Origin: an uncultured Treponema sp.
GTDB taxonomy: Bacteria; Spirochaetota; Spirochaetia; Treponematales; Treponemataceae
Assembly (NCBI GenBank): GCA_947166355.1
Contig: CAMVDX010000022.1
Location: 1-40,248 of the forward strand
Direction of reading: 5' to 3'
DNA length: 40,248 nt
The translations under genes were made by a program, and so were the position numbers. This document shows positions 33,396-40,248 of the stretch, one piece after another. Under the pieces are notes generated by a model. It did no database searches, was not told where the DNA came from, and saw only the letters and a program-made list of their open reading frames with translations. Each line of letters starts with the position of its first letter. The stretch's first letter is position 1.

Positions 33396-34028
33396 ATGAA
33401 AACTCCGATTTTATCTCCGTCGCTTCTTTCAGCTGATTTTTCTAATTTGGGAAGCGAGATTAAAAAAATAGAAAACAATTGTGGACAGATGGTTCATATT
33501 GATGTTATGGACGGCTCTTTTGTGCCTCAGATTACTTACGGCGAGCCTGTAATCAAATCTATCAGAAAGCTTACAAAGCTTCCTTTTGATGTTCATCTTA
33601 TGATTGAAAAGCCTGAACTTCATATAGATTCCTTTGCAGAAGCAGGTGCTGATATGATTACATTTCATTACGAGGCAAGTGCACATGCTCACCGTATAAT
33701 TCAGATGATTCATGAGAGGGGACTTAAGGCCGGCGTTGCCCTGTGTCCTGCTACTCCTGTATCGGCACTGTCGGAATTGCTTGGTTGTGCCGATATTATA
33801 TTAGTGATGACTGTCAATCCCGGATGGGGCGGACAGAAAATTATTCCATCCTGTGTGGATAAGGTTGCTTTGCTTAAGAAACTTAGGGAAGAAAACGGCT
33901 ATAACTATCTGATTTCTGTAGATGGAGGAGTCAATAACGATACCCTCAAATCTGTTCTTGATGCGGGTACTGATATAGTGGTTTCCGGTTCCAGTTTCTT
34001 TAACGGCAGCCTCAAATGGAGTTGCTAA
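33396..34028 (+). CDS. rpe: Ribulose-phosphate 3-epimerase
   Basis: This 210-residue TIM-barrel enzyme interconverts ribulose 5-phosphate and xylulose 5-phosphate in the pentose phosphate pathway. It shows SPSLLSADFSNL, the metal ligands H34 and D36 in MVHIDVMDGSFVP, H67 in FDVHLMIEKP, VMTVNPGWGGQKI (the phosphate-side loop) and D176 in ISVDGGVN. Length is typical. Its last 13 bases overlap the start of the next gene, so the following envelope genes depend on rpe's transcript. Confidence 0.97.
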   Translation: MKTPILSPSLLSADFSNLGSEIKKIENNCGQMVHIDVMDGSFVPQITYGEPVIKSIRKLTKLPFDVHLMIEKPELHIDSFAEAGADMITFHYEASAHAHRIIQMIHERGLKAGVALCPATPVSALSELLGCADIILVMTVNPGWGGQKIIPSCVDKVALLKKLREENGYNYLISVDGGVNNDTLKSVLDAGTDIVVSGSSFFNGSLKWSC

Positions 34029-34996
34029 CGTTGATAAAAACTGTAAAAAAGGCATTTGCCTTATTCCTGGTTTGTGCGGTATTTTCTTTTTCTTTTTTTG
34101 CTTCGGAATCTGCCGGTTCTGCTTTTGCCGAGGCGTGTAAGGCATATACAAAAGGTGACTGGGCAGATGCAAAGTTCATGCTCAAAAAAGCTGTGGCTTA
34201 TCCTCAGAATCTGAATCCTGATACTTATTACATGCTCATTTCTGCTGAAGTTTATGACGGTGATAACCGCGGAGCTCTCGACGACTGTAATTTCTTTATC
34301 GATAATTTTCCGAAGTCCAGCTACTATCCGCGCATCTGTTATCAGAAGGGCAGACTTCTTTATACTCTGGGTGAATATGAAAAAGCAATAATAGTTCTCA
34401 GCGATTATTGTCACGGTTTTGAAAGCGATGAGCTTTATCCTTATGCACTTTTTTATATAGGCGAGTCTCTTTTTGCGGGCTATAAATACGATGAAGCGGG
34501 GGCTATTTACGAACGGATTGTAACTGAGTTTCCTGAATCTGACAAAACTCCTGCAGCACAGTATAGACTCGAAACAATTTTACAGCGGGGAAGGGAAGAA
34601 AAGCTTCTTTATCTGCTTAAACAGACCGGCGAGGAATATCTTGCAGCTAAAGAAGAATATGAAAGACAATTACGCCTGTATAATTCAGAATCTCTTGATT
34701 TAACCCGTCAGAAGCTCAATGCTGCACAGGCAAAGAATGAAGAGCTTGAAAGACAGATTGAGGCTCTGGAATTACAGATAGAAGAACTTAAAAACCGGAC
34801 TTATGAAGAAGATGAAACTGCTTACCGAGAAGACAATTCAGCTGCTTATGCCGAAACTTCGCCTTTGGAAAAAGATGTTCCATCTCCTGTTCCTTATGAT
34901 GAAAACAAGACAAGAGTAAGACTCCTTAAGCAGAAGGCTCTCGAAGCGCAGAAAATGCTTGATGAGCGTAATAATGGAAACGGAGGAGCTGAATAA
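34016..34996 (+). CDS. Exported TPR protein with C-terminal coiled coil
   Basis: This 326-residue protein has a signal peptide (AFALFLVCAVFSFSFFASESAG). TPR-like repeats follow (about 38-195, for example SYYPRICYQKGRLLYTLGEYEKAIIVLSDYC and KYDEAGAIYERIVTEFPESDKTPAAQYRLE), then a coiled coil (about 215-265, EELERQIEALELQIEELKN) and a charged tail. The layout recalls CpoB/YbgF or BamD-like periplasmic proteins in a different domain order. It starts inside rpe and ends one base into the following lipoprotein gene (TAATG). Envelope-associated; role unknown. Confidence 0.85.
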   Translation: MELLTLIKTVKKAFALFLVCAVFSFSFFASESAGSAFAEACKAYTKGDWADAKFMLKKAVAYPQNLNPDTYYMLISAEVYDGDNRGALDDCNFFIDNFPKSSYYPRICYQKGRLLYTLGEYEKAIIVLSDYCHGFESDELYPYALFYIGESLFAGYKYDEAGAIYERIVTEFPESDKTPAAQYRLETILQRGREEKLLYLLKQTGEEYLAAKEEYERQLRLYNSESLDLTRQKLNAAQAKNEELERQIEALELQIEELKNRTYEEDETAYREDNSAAYAETSPLEKDVPSPVPYDENKTRVRLLKQKALEAQKMLDERNNGNGGAE

Positions 34997-36417
34997 TGAA
35001 AAAATGCCTGTTATGCCTGCTGTTTGCCGCAGTTTTATTTGCTTCCTGTAAATCAACTTCAAAAAAGCAGAAATCAAAAACTGAAGCTCCTGCAAATACA
35101 GAAGCCGTTGCTGCAGACGAAAATACCGGAAGCGAAAACTCAGAAGCTTCTGAAACTTCCGAAGAAAATGCTGCCAAAACAGATGCACAGGAAATTTCAG
35201 ATTCAAAAAATTCTAAAAAATCTAAAGATAAAAAATCTTCAAAATCTTCTGAAGAAAAAGAAAATTATACCGGCTGGATAAAATCAAAAGGAAAAGATAT
35301 TACAGAAACCTTTGGAATAATACAGCTTAAAACTCATGCAAAATTTGGTTCATATACAATCAGCCTTTTAAATGATAGGAATAAGTATGTTCCGGTTCTT
35401 TCTGCATCAAACGAATTTACTACAAATGCATTTTATCTGAAAAATTCCCGCAAAACTTATTGCCTTACGTCAGATACTTCCATAAAAAATCAGATTCAGA
35501 AAAAAGAAGACGGGCTTTCTATTTTATATACAGTTCCTGATGTTGCAGATGTTAGTGTGGACTTTAAGTGTATGGCTACCGAAAAAAAAGGTTCATATAA
35601 TATGCTTAAGGTTACAATGACTGTAACAAACAAAAGCAAGCGTAATGATGAATTCCATCTGAAATCAATTCTTGATACTACGCTTGGTGAAGCAGATGAT
35701 TTTCATTTTTATACCTGGGAAGGTGTGCCTGTAAAGAATGAGGTTTTGTACCGTACTCTTCAGAATCAGAAATGGTTTGTTTCTAAGAATAATTCTGCGG
35801 CTATGCAGTTTTTCTATTCCGGGGCAGACTGTACTGTTCCGGCTCTCGTAGCTCTTGCAAATTATTCGACACTTGAAAAAAATATCTGGGAGCCTGATAT
35901 GGCTTCGTTCCGTGCTTTTGATACGGTTCTTTCTTATAATAACTCTGCTGTTTGTGCAGTCTGGAATCCTTTGAAGCTTGCTGTAAATGAAAGCGGTAAG
36001 GTGATTTTTTATCTTGCTTTTGCAGTTGATGGAATTAAGCCGAACGGCGAGAATGTGATTTTTGATAAAACTGCTCCTAAGTTAAAGCCGGTAGAAGCAG
36101 CTCCTGCAGTGGAAGTTATAAAGGATGCTGCAATCAGTGGCGGTTACAGCCTTGTGGAAGACCTCGGTGATGAAGAGATGGTTTCGGATGTTAGTGAGAA
36201 CTCTGAAACCTTAAAAAATCCTGAAACTCCTGCGGCTGTTCCTACTGTAGACTTTTATATTCAGAATATGACTAATGAGCAGCTTACTCCTGAGTATATT
36301 CAGGCCCTGCTCGACAGAATTGCAGCTTTGGAAGAGGATTCTCCTTTACTGAACCGTCAGGAATTGCTTCAGCTGAATGCAGAACTTGATGCAATCCTTA
36401 CTTATTTGAGGCAGTAG
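34996..36417 (+). CDS. Lipoprotein of unknown function
   Basis: This 473-residue predicted lipoprotein has the lipobox LFASC with Cys at residue 18. A Lys/Ser/Glu-rich, low-complexity linker (about 20-90) precedes a beta-rich core (about 95-350). The core has many aromatic residues (YTGWIKSKGKDITETFGIIQLKTHAKFGSYTISLL and FHFYTWEGVPVKNEVLYRTLQNQKWFV). A helical tail follows (EYIQALLDRIAALEEDSPLLNRQELLQ). GGAGGA lies eight bases before the ATG. The third gene of the rpe operon, it probably works with the TPR proteins on either side. No family recognised. Confidence 0.8.
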   Translation: MKKCLLCLLFAAVLFASCKSTSKKQKSKTEAPANTEAVAADENTGSENSEASETSEENAAKTDAQEISDSKNSKKSKDKKSSKSSEEKENYTGWIKSKGKDITETFGIIQLKTHAKFGSYTISLLNDRNKYVPVLSASNEFTTNAFYLKNSRKTYCLTSDTSIKNQIQKKEDGLSILYTVPDVADVSVDFKCMATEKKGSYNMLKVTMTVTNKSKRNDEFHLKSILDTTLGEADDFHFYTWEGVPVKNEVLYRTLQNQKWFVSKNNSAAMQFFYSGADCTVPALVALANYSTLEKNIWEPDMASFRAFDTVLSYNNSAVCAVWNPLKLAVNESGKVIFYLAFAVDGIKPNGENVIFDKTAPKLKPVEAAPAVEVIKDAAISGGYSLVEDLGDEEMVSDVSENSETLKNPETPAAVPTVDFYIQNMTNEQLTPEYIQALLDRIAALEEDSPLLNRQELLQLNAELDAILTYLRQ

Positions 36418-36422
36418 TTTTT

Positions 36423-37514
36423 ATGGCAAAAGATGCACTTAGCCTTGCCTGGCTTGACATGAGACGGCGGCGTTTTGCAACTGCAATCAGTCGTCTTGAA
36501 GCAAAGGCAGACATATATGAAGAAAACTTTGAGTATTACCTTACAATGGGAATTGCCTGCCTTTATGTAGGTGATATTGGTGCGTCTTCATCATATTTTC
36601 AAATGGCACGCCGCATTAAGCTTACAGATACAAGACTTTTGCTTGGTCAGGCTGCCATTTTTTTACGTCGTGGAGATACGGCGCGGGCCATTCAGTATTA
36701 TCTTGAAATTAAAGAAAACGATCCTCTTAATAAAACTGCCGATGCTGCAATGGAGTTTATTCGTGTGCATGGAAATTACGATACTATCTGCCGTTGGGTA
36801 GATACAGGCAAAATTGAACAGTTTTATCCGCCGCTTGGTTCAAATCCAGATAAGATAGTGCTTATTACAGTTGTCAGTGTTGCATTTCTTTTAGGCTCTC
36901 TTGTTACATTTATTATGTTTCCACGCGGAAAGCAGTATGCAGGGCCTCGTGCAGATCTTACAAAGCTTGAGCTTTCTTCCGAAGAAAAATCAGATGCAAA
37001 GGAAAAAGACCTTTCAACACAGTCTTACGCTTTTGTTCTTTCAAATAAGGAAATCAATCGCCGTTATGAAAACGCGCTTAAGTATTTTCAGCTTCACCGC
37101 GATAATGCCGCGCAGATAGAAGTTAATACCATTTTGAATTCAGATGCTTCTGTTGCAGTAAAGAAAAAGGCGCGGCTTCTTATGGGATATTTTGAAATTC
37201 CTGATTTTGATTCTATAACTGATGTTCCGTCATTAACGGATGTTGCGGCAAATCCGGCACTTTATATTGACTGCTGGGTAAATTGGGGTGGAAAAATTTC
37301 AAATGCCGTGACTTATGAAGACGGTTCTTATACCTGTGATTTTCTTATTGGTGATGACTCTCTTTCAAGATATGATGGAACTGTAAAGGTTCATTTTAAT
37401 GCAGCTCCTTCAGTAGATTTGAGCCGTTCTGTTAAGATTCTGGGAAAGATTTCTCTTGAAGATGGTCTTGTCTGTCTTGCGGGTCGGGCTGTTTATCAGA
37501 GTATAAAAAATTAG
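36423..37514 (+). CDS. Membrane-anchored TPR protein with C-terminal beta domain
   Basis: This 363-residue protein has an N-terminal TPR-like region (about 1-125, with FEYYLTMGIACLYVGDIGASSSYFQMARRI and GDTARAIQYYLEIKENDPLNK). One membrane segment (IVLITVVSVAFLLGSLVTFIMF, about 145-166) follows, then a second helical part and a beta-rich C-terminal domain (about 270-355, WVNWGGKISNAVTYEDGSYTCDFLIGD...VKVHFNAA) that looks OB-fold-like. There is no signal peptide, so the TPRs face the cytoplasm and the C-terminus the periplasm. It follows the lipoprotein gene by five bases and is the last gene of the rpe operon. Confidence 0.85.
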   Translation: MAKDALSLAWLDMRRRRFATAISRLEAKADIYEENFEYYLTMGIACLYVGDIGASSSYFQMARRIKLTDTRLLLGQAAIFLRRGDTARAIQYYLEIKENDPLNKTADAAMEFIRVHGNYDTICRWVDTGKIEQFYPPLGSNPDKIVLITVVSVAFLLGSLVTFIMFPRGKQYAGPRADLTKLELSSEEKSDAKEKDLSTQSYAFVLSNKEINRRYENALKYFQLHRDNAAQIEVNTILNSDASVAVKKKARLLMGYFEIPDFDSITDVPSLTDVAANPALYIDCWVNWGGKISNAVTYEDGSYTCDFLIGDDSLSRYDGTVKVHFNAAPSVDLSRSVKILGKISLEDGLVCLAGRAVYQSIKN

Positions 37515-37557
37515 TATAATACTAAAGATGTGGACTTTACGACAGAGTGACTTACAT

Positions 37558-37703
37558 ACGTCATTGCGAGGAGCCCGAAGGGCGACGTGGCAATCCATGA
37601 GGCGCAATGCCGAGACGTCGGTCATGTAGAAAGCATTGATTAGTCATGCTGAACTTGTTTCAGCAACTAAAGCTTATGGATTTTGAAACAAGTTCGGAAT
37701 GAC
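37558..37703. repeat. Family-1 repeat and a third palindromic repeat before recA
   Basis: GTCATTGCGAGGAGCCCGAAG...GACGTGGCAATCCAT (about 37560-37597) is a family-1 copy. A different repeat follows: GTCATGCTGAACTTGTTTCA (37643-37662) pairs at 18 of 20 positions with TGAAACAAGTTCGGAATGAC (37684-37703). That GTCAT...GAACTTGTTTCA motif is also widespread in bacteria. The rest of the 311-base gap before recA is AT-rich with no clear SOS box. Confidence 0.75.
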
Positions 37704-37825
37704 GTTTCAGAAGCTAAAAAATCGATAAAAATCACTTTTTTACGATTTTTTTTAACTTTTTTTCGTAAATTTTGTCAAAAATAGAAAATTTGAAGCCATA
37801 TTATATGTGGGAGGAAGGTGGCTAA

Positions 37826-38899
37826 ATGGAAACATCAGAAAAAATGAAGGCTCTGGAGGCGGCTCGTCTTCAGATTGAAAAGCAGTTCGGCCAGGGCGCT
37901 ATTATGAAGCTCGGCGACAAGGCAAATGCGGCGGGAATCGAAGTAATTCCTTCGGGCTCAATTCTGCTCGACGAAGCTTTGGGTATCGGCGGTTATCCGC
38001 GCGGTCGTGTAATCGAAATGTACGGTCCTGAAAGTTCGGGAAAGACTACACTTGCCCTGCATGCAATTGCAGAAGCTCAAAAGCTTGGCGGTGTTGCGGC
38101 ATTTGTTGATGCAGAACATGCACTTGATCCGACTTATGCAAAGAACCTTGGTGTAAATATTGATGAACTTTGGGTGAGTCAGCCGGATACCGGAGAACAG
38201 GCTCTGGAAATTACAGAAAACCTTGTGAGAAGTGGTGCAGTAGATGTTATAGTTGTTGACTCTGTTGCAGCCCTTACACCTGAGAAAGAAATTGAAGGTG
38301 AAATGGGTGACTCTGTAATGGGAATGCAGGCTCGTCTTATGAGCCAGGCTCTTCGTAAGCTTACAGCAATCATCGGCAAGTCAAATTGTATTGTAATCTT
38401 TATCAACCAGATTCGTATGAAGATTGGAGTTATGTTTGGTAACCCTGAAACTACAACTGGTGGACAGGCTCTTAAGTTTTATTCTTCTGTACGTCTTGAG
38501 ATTCGACGTATAGAAACAATTGACGGTAAGGGCGATGATGATGCAATCGGTAACCGTGTTCGCGTAAAGGTTGCAAAGAACAAGGTTGCAGCTCCTTTCA
38601 AAAAATGCGAACTCGATATTTATTTTGGTAAAGGTATTAATGCCTATGCTTCTCTGCTGGATTCTGCCGTAAAGCATGGAATCGTAGATAAACGCGGTGC
38701 ATGGTACACAATGGGCGAAAATAAAATCGGCCAGGGTAAGGAAAACGCCGTTGCCTTTATCGAAGCTAATCCGGAAATCGCTGCCGAAATCGAAGCAAAG
38801 GTTCGTGCTCTGGTATTCCCAGGTCAGGTGATTGAGAAGAAAGAAACAAAGAAGTCTAAGAAGGCCGAGGCCGACGCTGAGGCTCCGGCTGAGTCTTAA
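37826..38899 (+). CDS. recA: RecA recombinase
   Basis: This 357-residue strand-exchange protein for homologous recombination and DNA damage signalling carries Walker A GPESSGKT (67-74), [15 protein letters not shown] motif ([19 protein letters not shown]), [21 protein letters not shown] and the L2-region [24 protein letters not shown]. It ends in a Lys/Glu-rich tail ([20 protein letters not shown]). GGAGGAAGGTGG lies before the ATG. No LexA-type operator is evident upstream. A 220-base repeat array starts five bases after the stop. Confidence 0.98.
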   Translation: METSEKMKALEAARLQIEKQFGQGAIMKLGDKANAAGIEVIPSGSILLDEALGIGGYPRGRVIEMYGPESSGKTTLALHAIAEAQKLGGVAAFVDAEHALDPTYAKNLGVNIDELWVSQPDTGEQALEITENLVRSGAVDVIVVDSVAALTPEKEIEGEMGDSVMGMQARLMSQALRKLTAIIGKSNCIVIFINQIRMKIGVMFGNPETTTGGQALKFYSSVRLEIRRIETIDGKGDDDAIGNRVRVKVAKNKVAAPFKKCELDIYFGKGINAYASLLDSAVKHGIVDKRGAWYTMGENKIGQGKENAVAFIEANPEIAAEIEAKVRALVFPGQVIEKKETKKSKKAEADAEAPAES

Positions 38900-38903
38900 A
38901 GGA

Positions 38904-39124
38904 ATGGATTGCCACGTCGCCCTGACGGGCTCCTCGCAATGACGGCGGATTGCCACGCCCTGCGGGCTCGCAATGACGATGTCTTGCCACGTCGCCCTGT
39001 CGGGCTCCTCGCAATGACGTGAGTGTCGCGTGAGGGCCTCGCAATGACAAAGCGAAGCCCTCGTCATTGCGAGACGTCAACTTGCCCGTCATTGCGAGGA
39101 GCGTAGCGACGAAGCAATCTATTT
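38904..39124. repeat. Long array of at least six family-1 repeats between recA and folK
   Basis: Copies in the GATTGCCACG...CTCGCAATGACG orientation occupy about 38904-38943, 38946-38978, 38981-39018 and 39019-39048. Two inverted copies, GTCATTGCGAG, lie at 39062-39078 and 39086-39122. Opposite copies can fold into a large hairpin. The array starts right after recA and ends at the folK ribosome-binding site. This is the longest array of the repeat in the window. Confidence 0.9.
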
Positions 39125-39144
39125 TATTATGAAGGAGGTAATTT

Positions 39145-39696
39145 ATGAAACGAGTACTGTTAGGTCTTGGATCTAACCAATCTTACAATAATAAATCACC
39201 TCTCGAGCTCCTTGCCGCAGCCGGAGAGGAGCTTGGCAACCTGATGTCGGATCTGCATTTCAGTTCTGTCTATAAAACTCCTGCCATGTACGTAACAGAC
39301 CAGGAAGATTTTTATAATGCGGCGGCTGTCGGCTATGTTCCAGACGATGCTGACGCATTTGAGTTTTTACATAAAATAAACGAAATCGAGGCCAAGTATG
39401 GCCGCGACCGCGCGAACGAAATTCGCTTTGGTCCCCGCTCCCTCGATATTGATATAGAACTTTTTGGAGACGAAACAATAAATACTCCCGACCTTCAGAT
39501 TCCGCACATAAGAATGGAAGAAAGAGCATTTGTTTTAATACCTTCCATTGAAGTTTTAAAATATTCTGCCGATGAATTAATTAGGGAAAAATATAAAAAA
39601 TGCCTTGAGGCCGTCGAAAAAACGGGTGGGGCTGAAGGAATTAAAAGAATTATGGAATTCCCTAAGGCGGTAGAATATGGAAGAAATGGAAAATAA
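39145..39696 (+). CDS. folK: 6-hydroxymethyl-7,8-dihydropterin pyrophosphokinase
   Basis: This 183-residue enzyme of folate synthesis transfers pyrophosphate from ATP to 6-hydroxymethyl-7,8-dihydropterin. Signatures are LLGLGSNQ at the start, SSVYKTPAMYVTDQEDFYNAA, FGPRSLDIDIELFG with magnesium ligands D101 and D103, and PHIRMEERAFVL. A 20-residue tail follows the usual end. AAGGAGG is present before the ATG. The gene overlaps scpA by 20 bases. Confidence 0.95.
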   Translation: MKRVLLGLGSNQSYNNKSPLELLAAAGEELGNLMSDLHFSSVYKTPAMYVTDQEDFYNAAAVGYVPDDADAFEFLHKINEIEAKYGRDRANEIRFGPRSLDIDIELFGDETINTPDLQIPHIRMEERAFVLIPSIEVLKYSADELIREKYKKCLEAVEKTGGAEGIKRIMEFPKAVEYGRNGK

Positions 39697-40248
39697 TAAT
39701 GGCGGAACAGCAGTTGCGGTAAAACATGCTTATAAGGCAGGCGAATTTGAGGGGCCTCTTGACTTACTCTGGACACTTATCCGCGAGAGTAAGGTAAATA
39801 TTTACGATATCCCGATTGCACAGATTACAGAACAGTATCTTGAATATCTTGATTATGCAGTTCAGACCGACCTCGGCGACCTTTCCGAGTTCTACAGCTG
39901 GGCCGCAAAACTTATTTATATTAAGAGCCGCATGCTTCTTCCTGTTGAAGTTGCCTATGATGATGAGGATGAAGAAGATCCTCGTGCAGAGCTTGTAGAA
40001 AAGCTTATTGAATATCAGAAATTTAAAAAGCTTTCTTCTCTTATGGAAGAGCAGGAAGATGATTCTGAATGGAATTTTGAACGCAAAAAGATTCAGCGTG
40101 TTTTACCTTTTGATGACACTGAAGATATGTGGGAAGAGGTAGACACCTGGGAGCTTCTGCAGCAGATGCAGGACATCTTTAAGTCTATCATGAAGCAGTA
40201 TTCAAATGAAAAGATTTTGAATATGTACGAGGAGATTTCTGTAAACGA
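39677..40248 (+). CDS. scpA: ScpA segregation and condensation protein, N-terminal part
   Basis: This is a kleisin subunit of the bacterial SMC condensin, truncated by the window end (190 codons visible). It shows the conserved N-terminal FEGPLDLLWTLIRESKVNIYDIPIAQITEQYLEYL, the DLSEFYSWAAKLIYIKSRMLLP helix that binds the SMC neck, and the acidic linker DDEDEEDP. The start at 39677 lies within the end of folK and has AAGGCGG upstream; ATG 39686 is an alternative. Its overlap with folK implies translational coupling; scpB would be expected next. Confidence 0.95.
   Translation, partial: MEEMENNNGGTAVAVKHAYKAGEFEGPLDLLWTLIRESKVNIYDIPIAQITEQYLEYLDYAVQTDLGDLSEFYSWAAKLIYIKSRMLLPVEVAYDDEDEEDPRAELVEKLIEYQKFKKLSSLMEEQEDDSEWNFERKKIQRVLPFDDTEDMWEEVDTWELLQQMQDIFKSIMKQYSNEKILNMYEEISVN

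Noticed and set aside
37704..37825. SOS box upstream of recA
   Set aside because: No convincing LexA-type palindrome is visible; AAAAATCG/CGATTTTT (about 37719-37750) is an AT-rich inverted repeat without resemblance to a known operator.
38856..39092. Open reading frame on the minus strand across the recA-folK gap
   Set aside because: It consists of translated family-1 repeats (repeating CHCEEP/RNDE-like words) and overlaps recA; no ribosome-binding site.

Overview
The window looks like a chromosomal segment of a host-associated Treponema-like spirochete. The evidence is a divergent FliG1-type motor-switch paralogue, a GreA about 900 residues long with a large N-terminal extension (a known spirochaete form), relaxed spirochaetal lipoprotein signals, RlmJ, a PBP1A with an acidic tail, and low-to-moderate GC. 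No plasmid, phage or complete insertion sequence is visible. Most genes are housekeeping or envelope genes, but the spaces between them are full of short palindromic repeats.

Layout. 1-46: 5' part of a tRNA-Asp (minus), cut by the window edge. 156-4697: a GntR/FCD regulator facing a sugar-type ABC importer (two permeases and a binding lipoprotein, no ATPase) that ends in a strong terminator. 4805-9390: an AraC regulator diverging from a two-gene heterodimeric ABC exporter. 9391-9804: palindromic repeats and a 215-bp hairpin MITE-like element. 9872-14595: fliG1, an M16C metallopeptidase and a 72-residue ORF. 14903-20838: an unrecognised protein, clpB, an aldose-1-epimerase-like protein and rlmJ. 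20843-21777 (minus): a ParB-N-only protein translationally coupled to a small outer-membrane barrel. 22060-24603 (minus): PBP1A. 24604-25302: an unusual 700-bp non-coding stretch with two large hairpin elements and a candidate structured RNA or complex terminator. 25303-27479 (minus): ferredoxin, M23 peptidase and PEGA protein. 27615-28352: deoC. 28427-33050 (minus): TPR protein, long GreA and metallo-hydrolase as one operon. 33396-37514: rpe followed by three envelope-type genes of unknown role. 37826-40248: recA, a long repeat array, folK and the start of scpA.

How the genes fit together. Sugar uptake and pentose or deoxyribose metabolism (importer, epimerase, deoC, rpe) are scattered among envelope building (PBP1A, M23, PEGA, lipoprotein/TPR proteins, barrel), proteostasis (ClpB, M16C), motility (FliG1) and chromosome maintenance (RecA, ScpA).

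The most interesting signals are non-coding. They are: (i) five unrelated genes whose predicted -10 box ends only 6 or 9 nt before the start codon, implying leaderless or near-leaderless mRNAs; (ii) the MITE-like element with 21-bp perfect terminal inverted repeats, a possible 9-bp target duplication and a truncated second copy; (iii) the compact multi-hairpin RNA candidate at 25091-25232; (iv) a terminator-shaped hairpin inside the 5' end of the M23 gene; and (v) a 28-bp dyad at the araC promoter. All of this comes from reading the sequence by eye; no database search or folding calculation was run.
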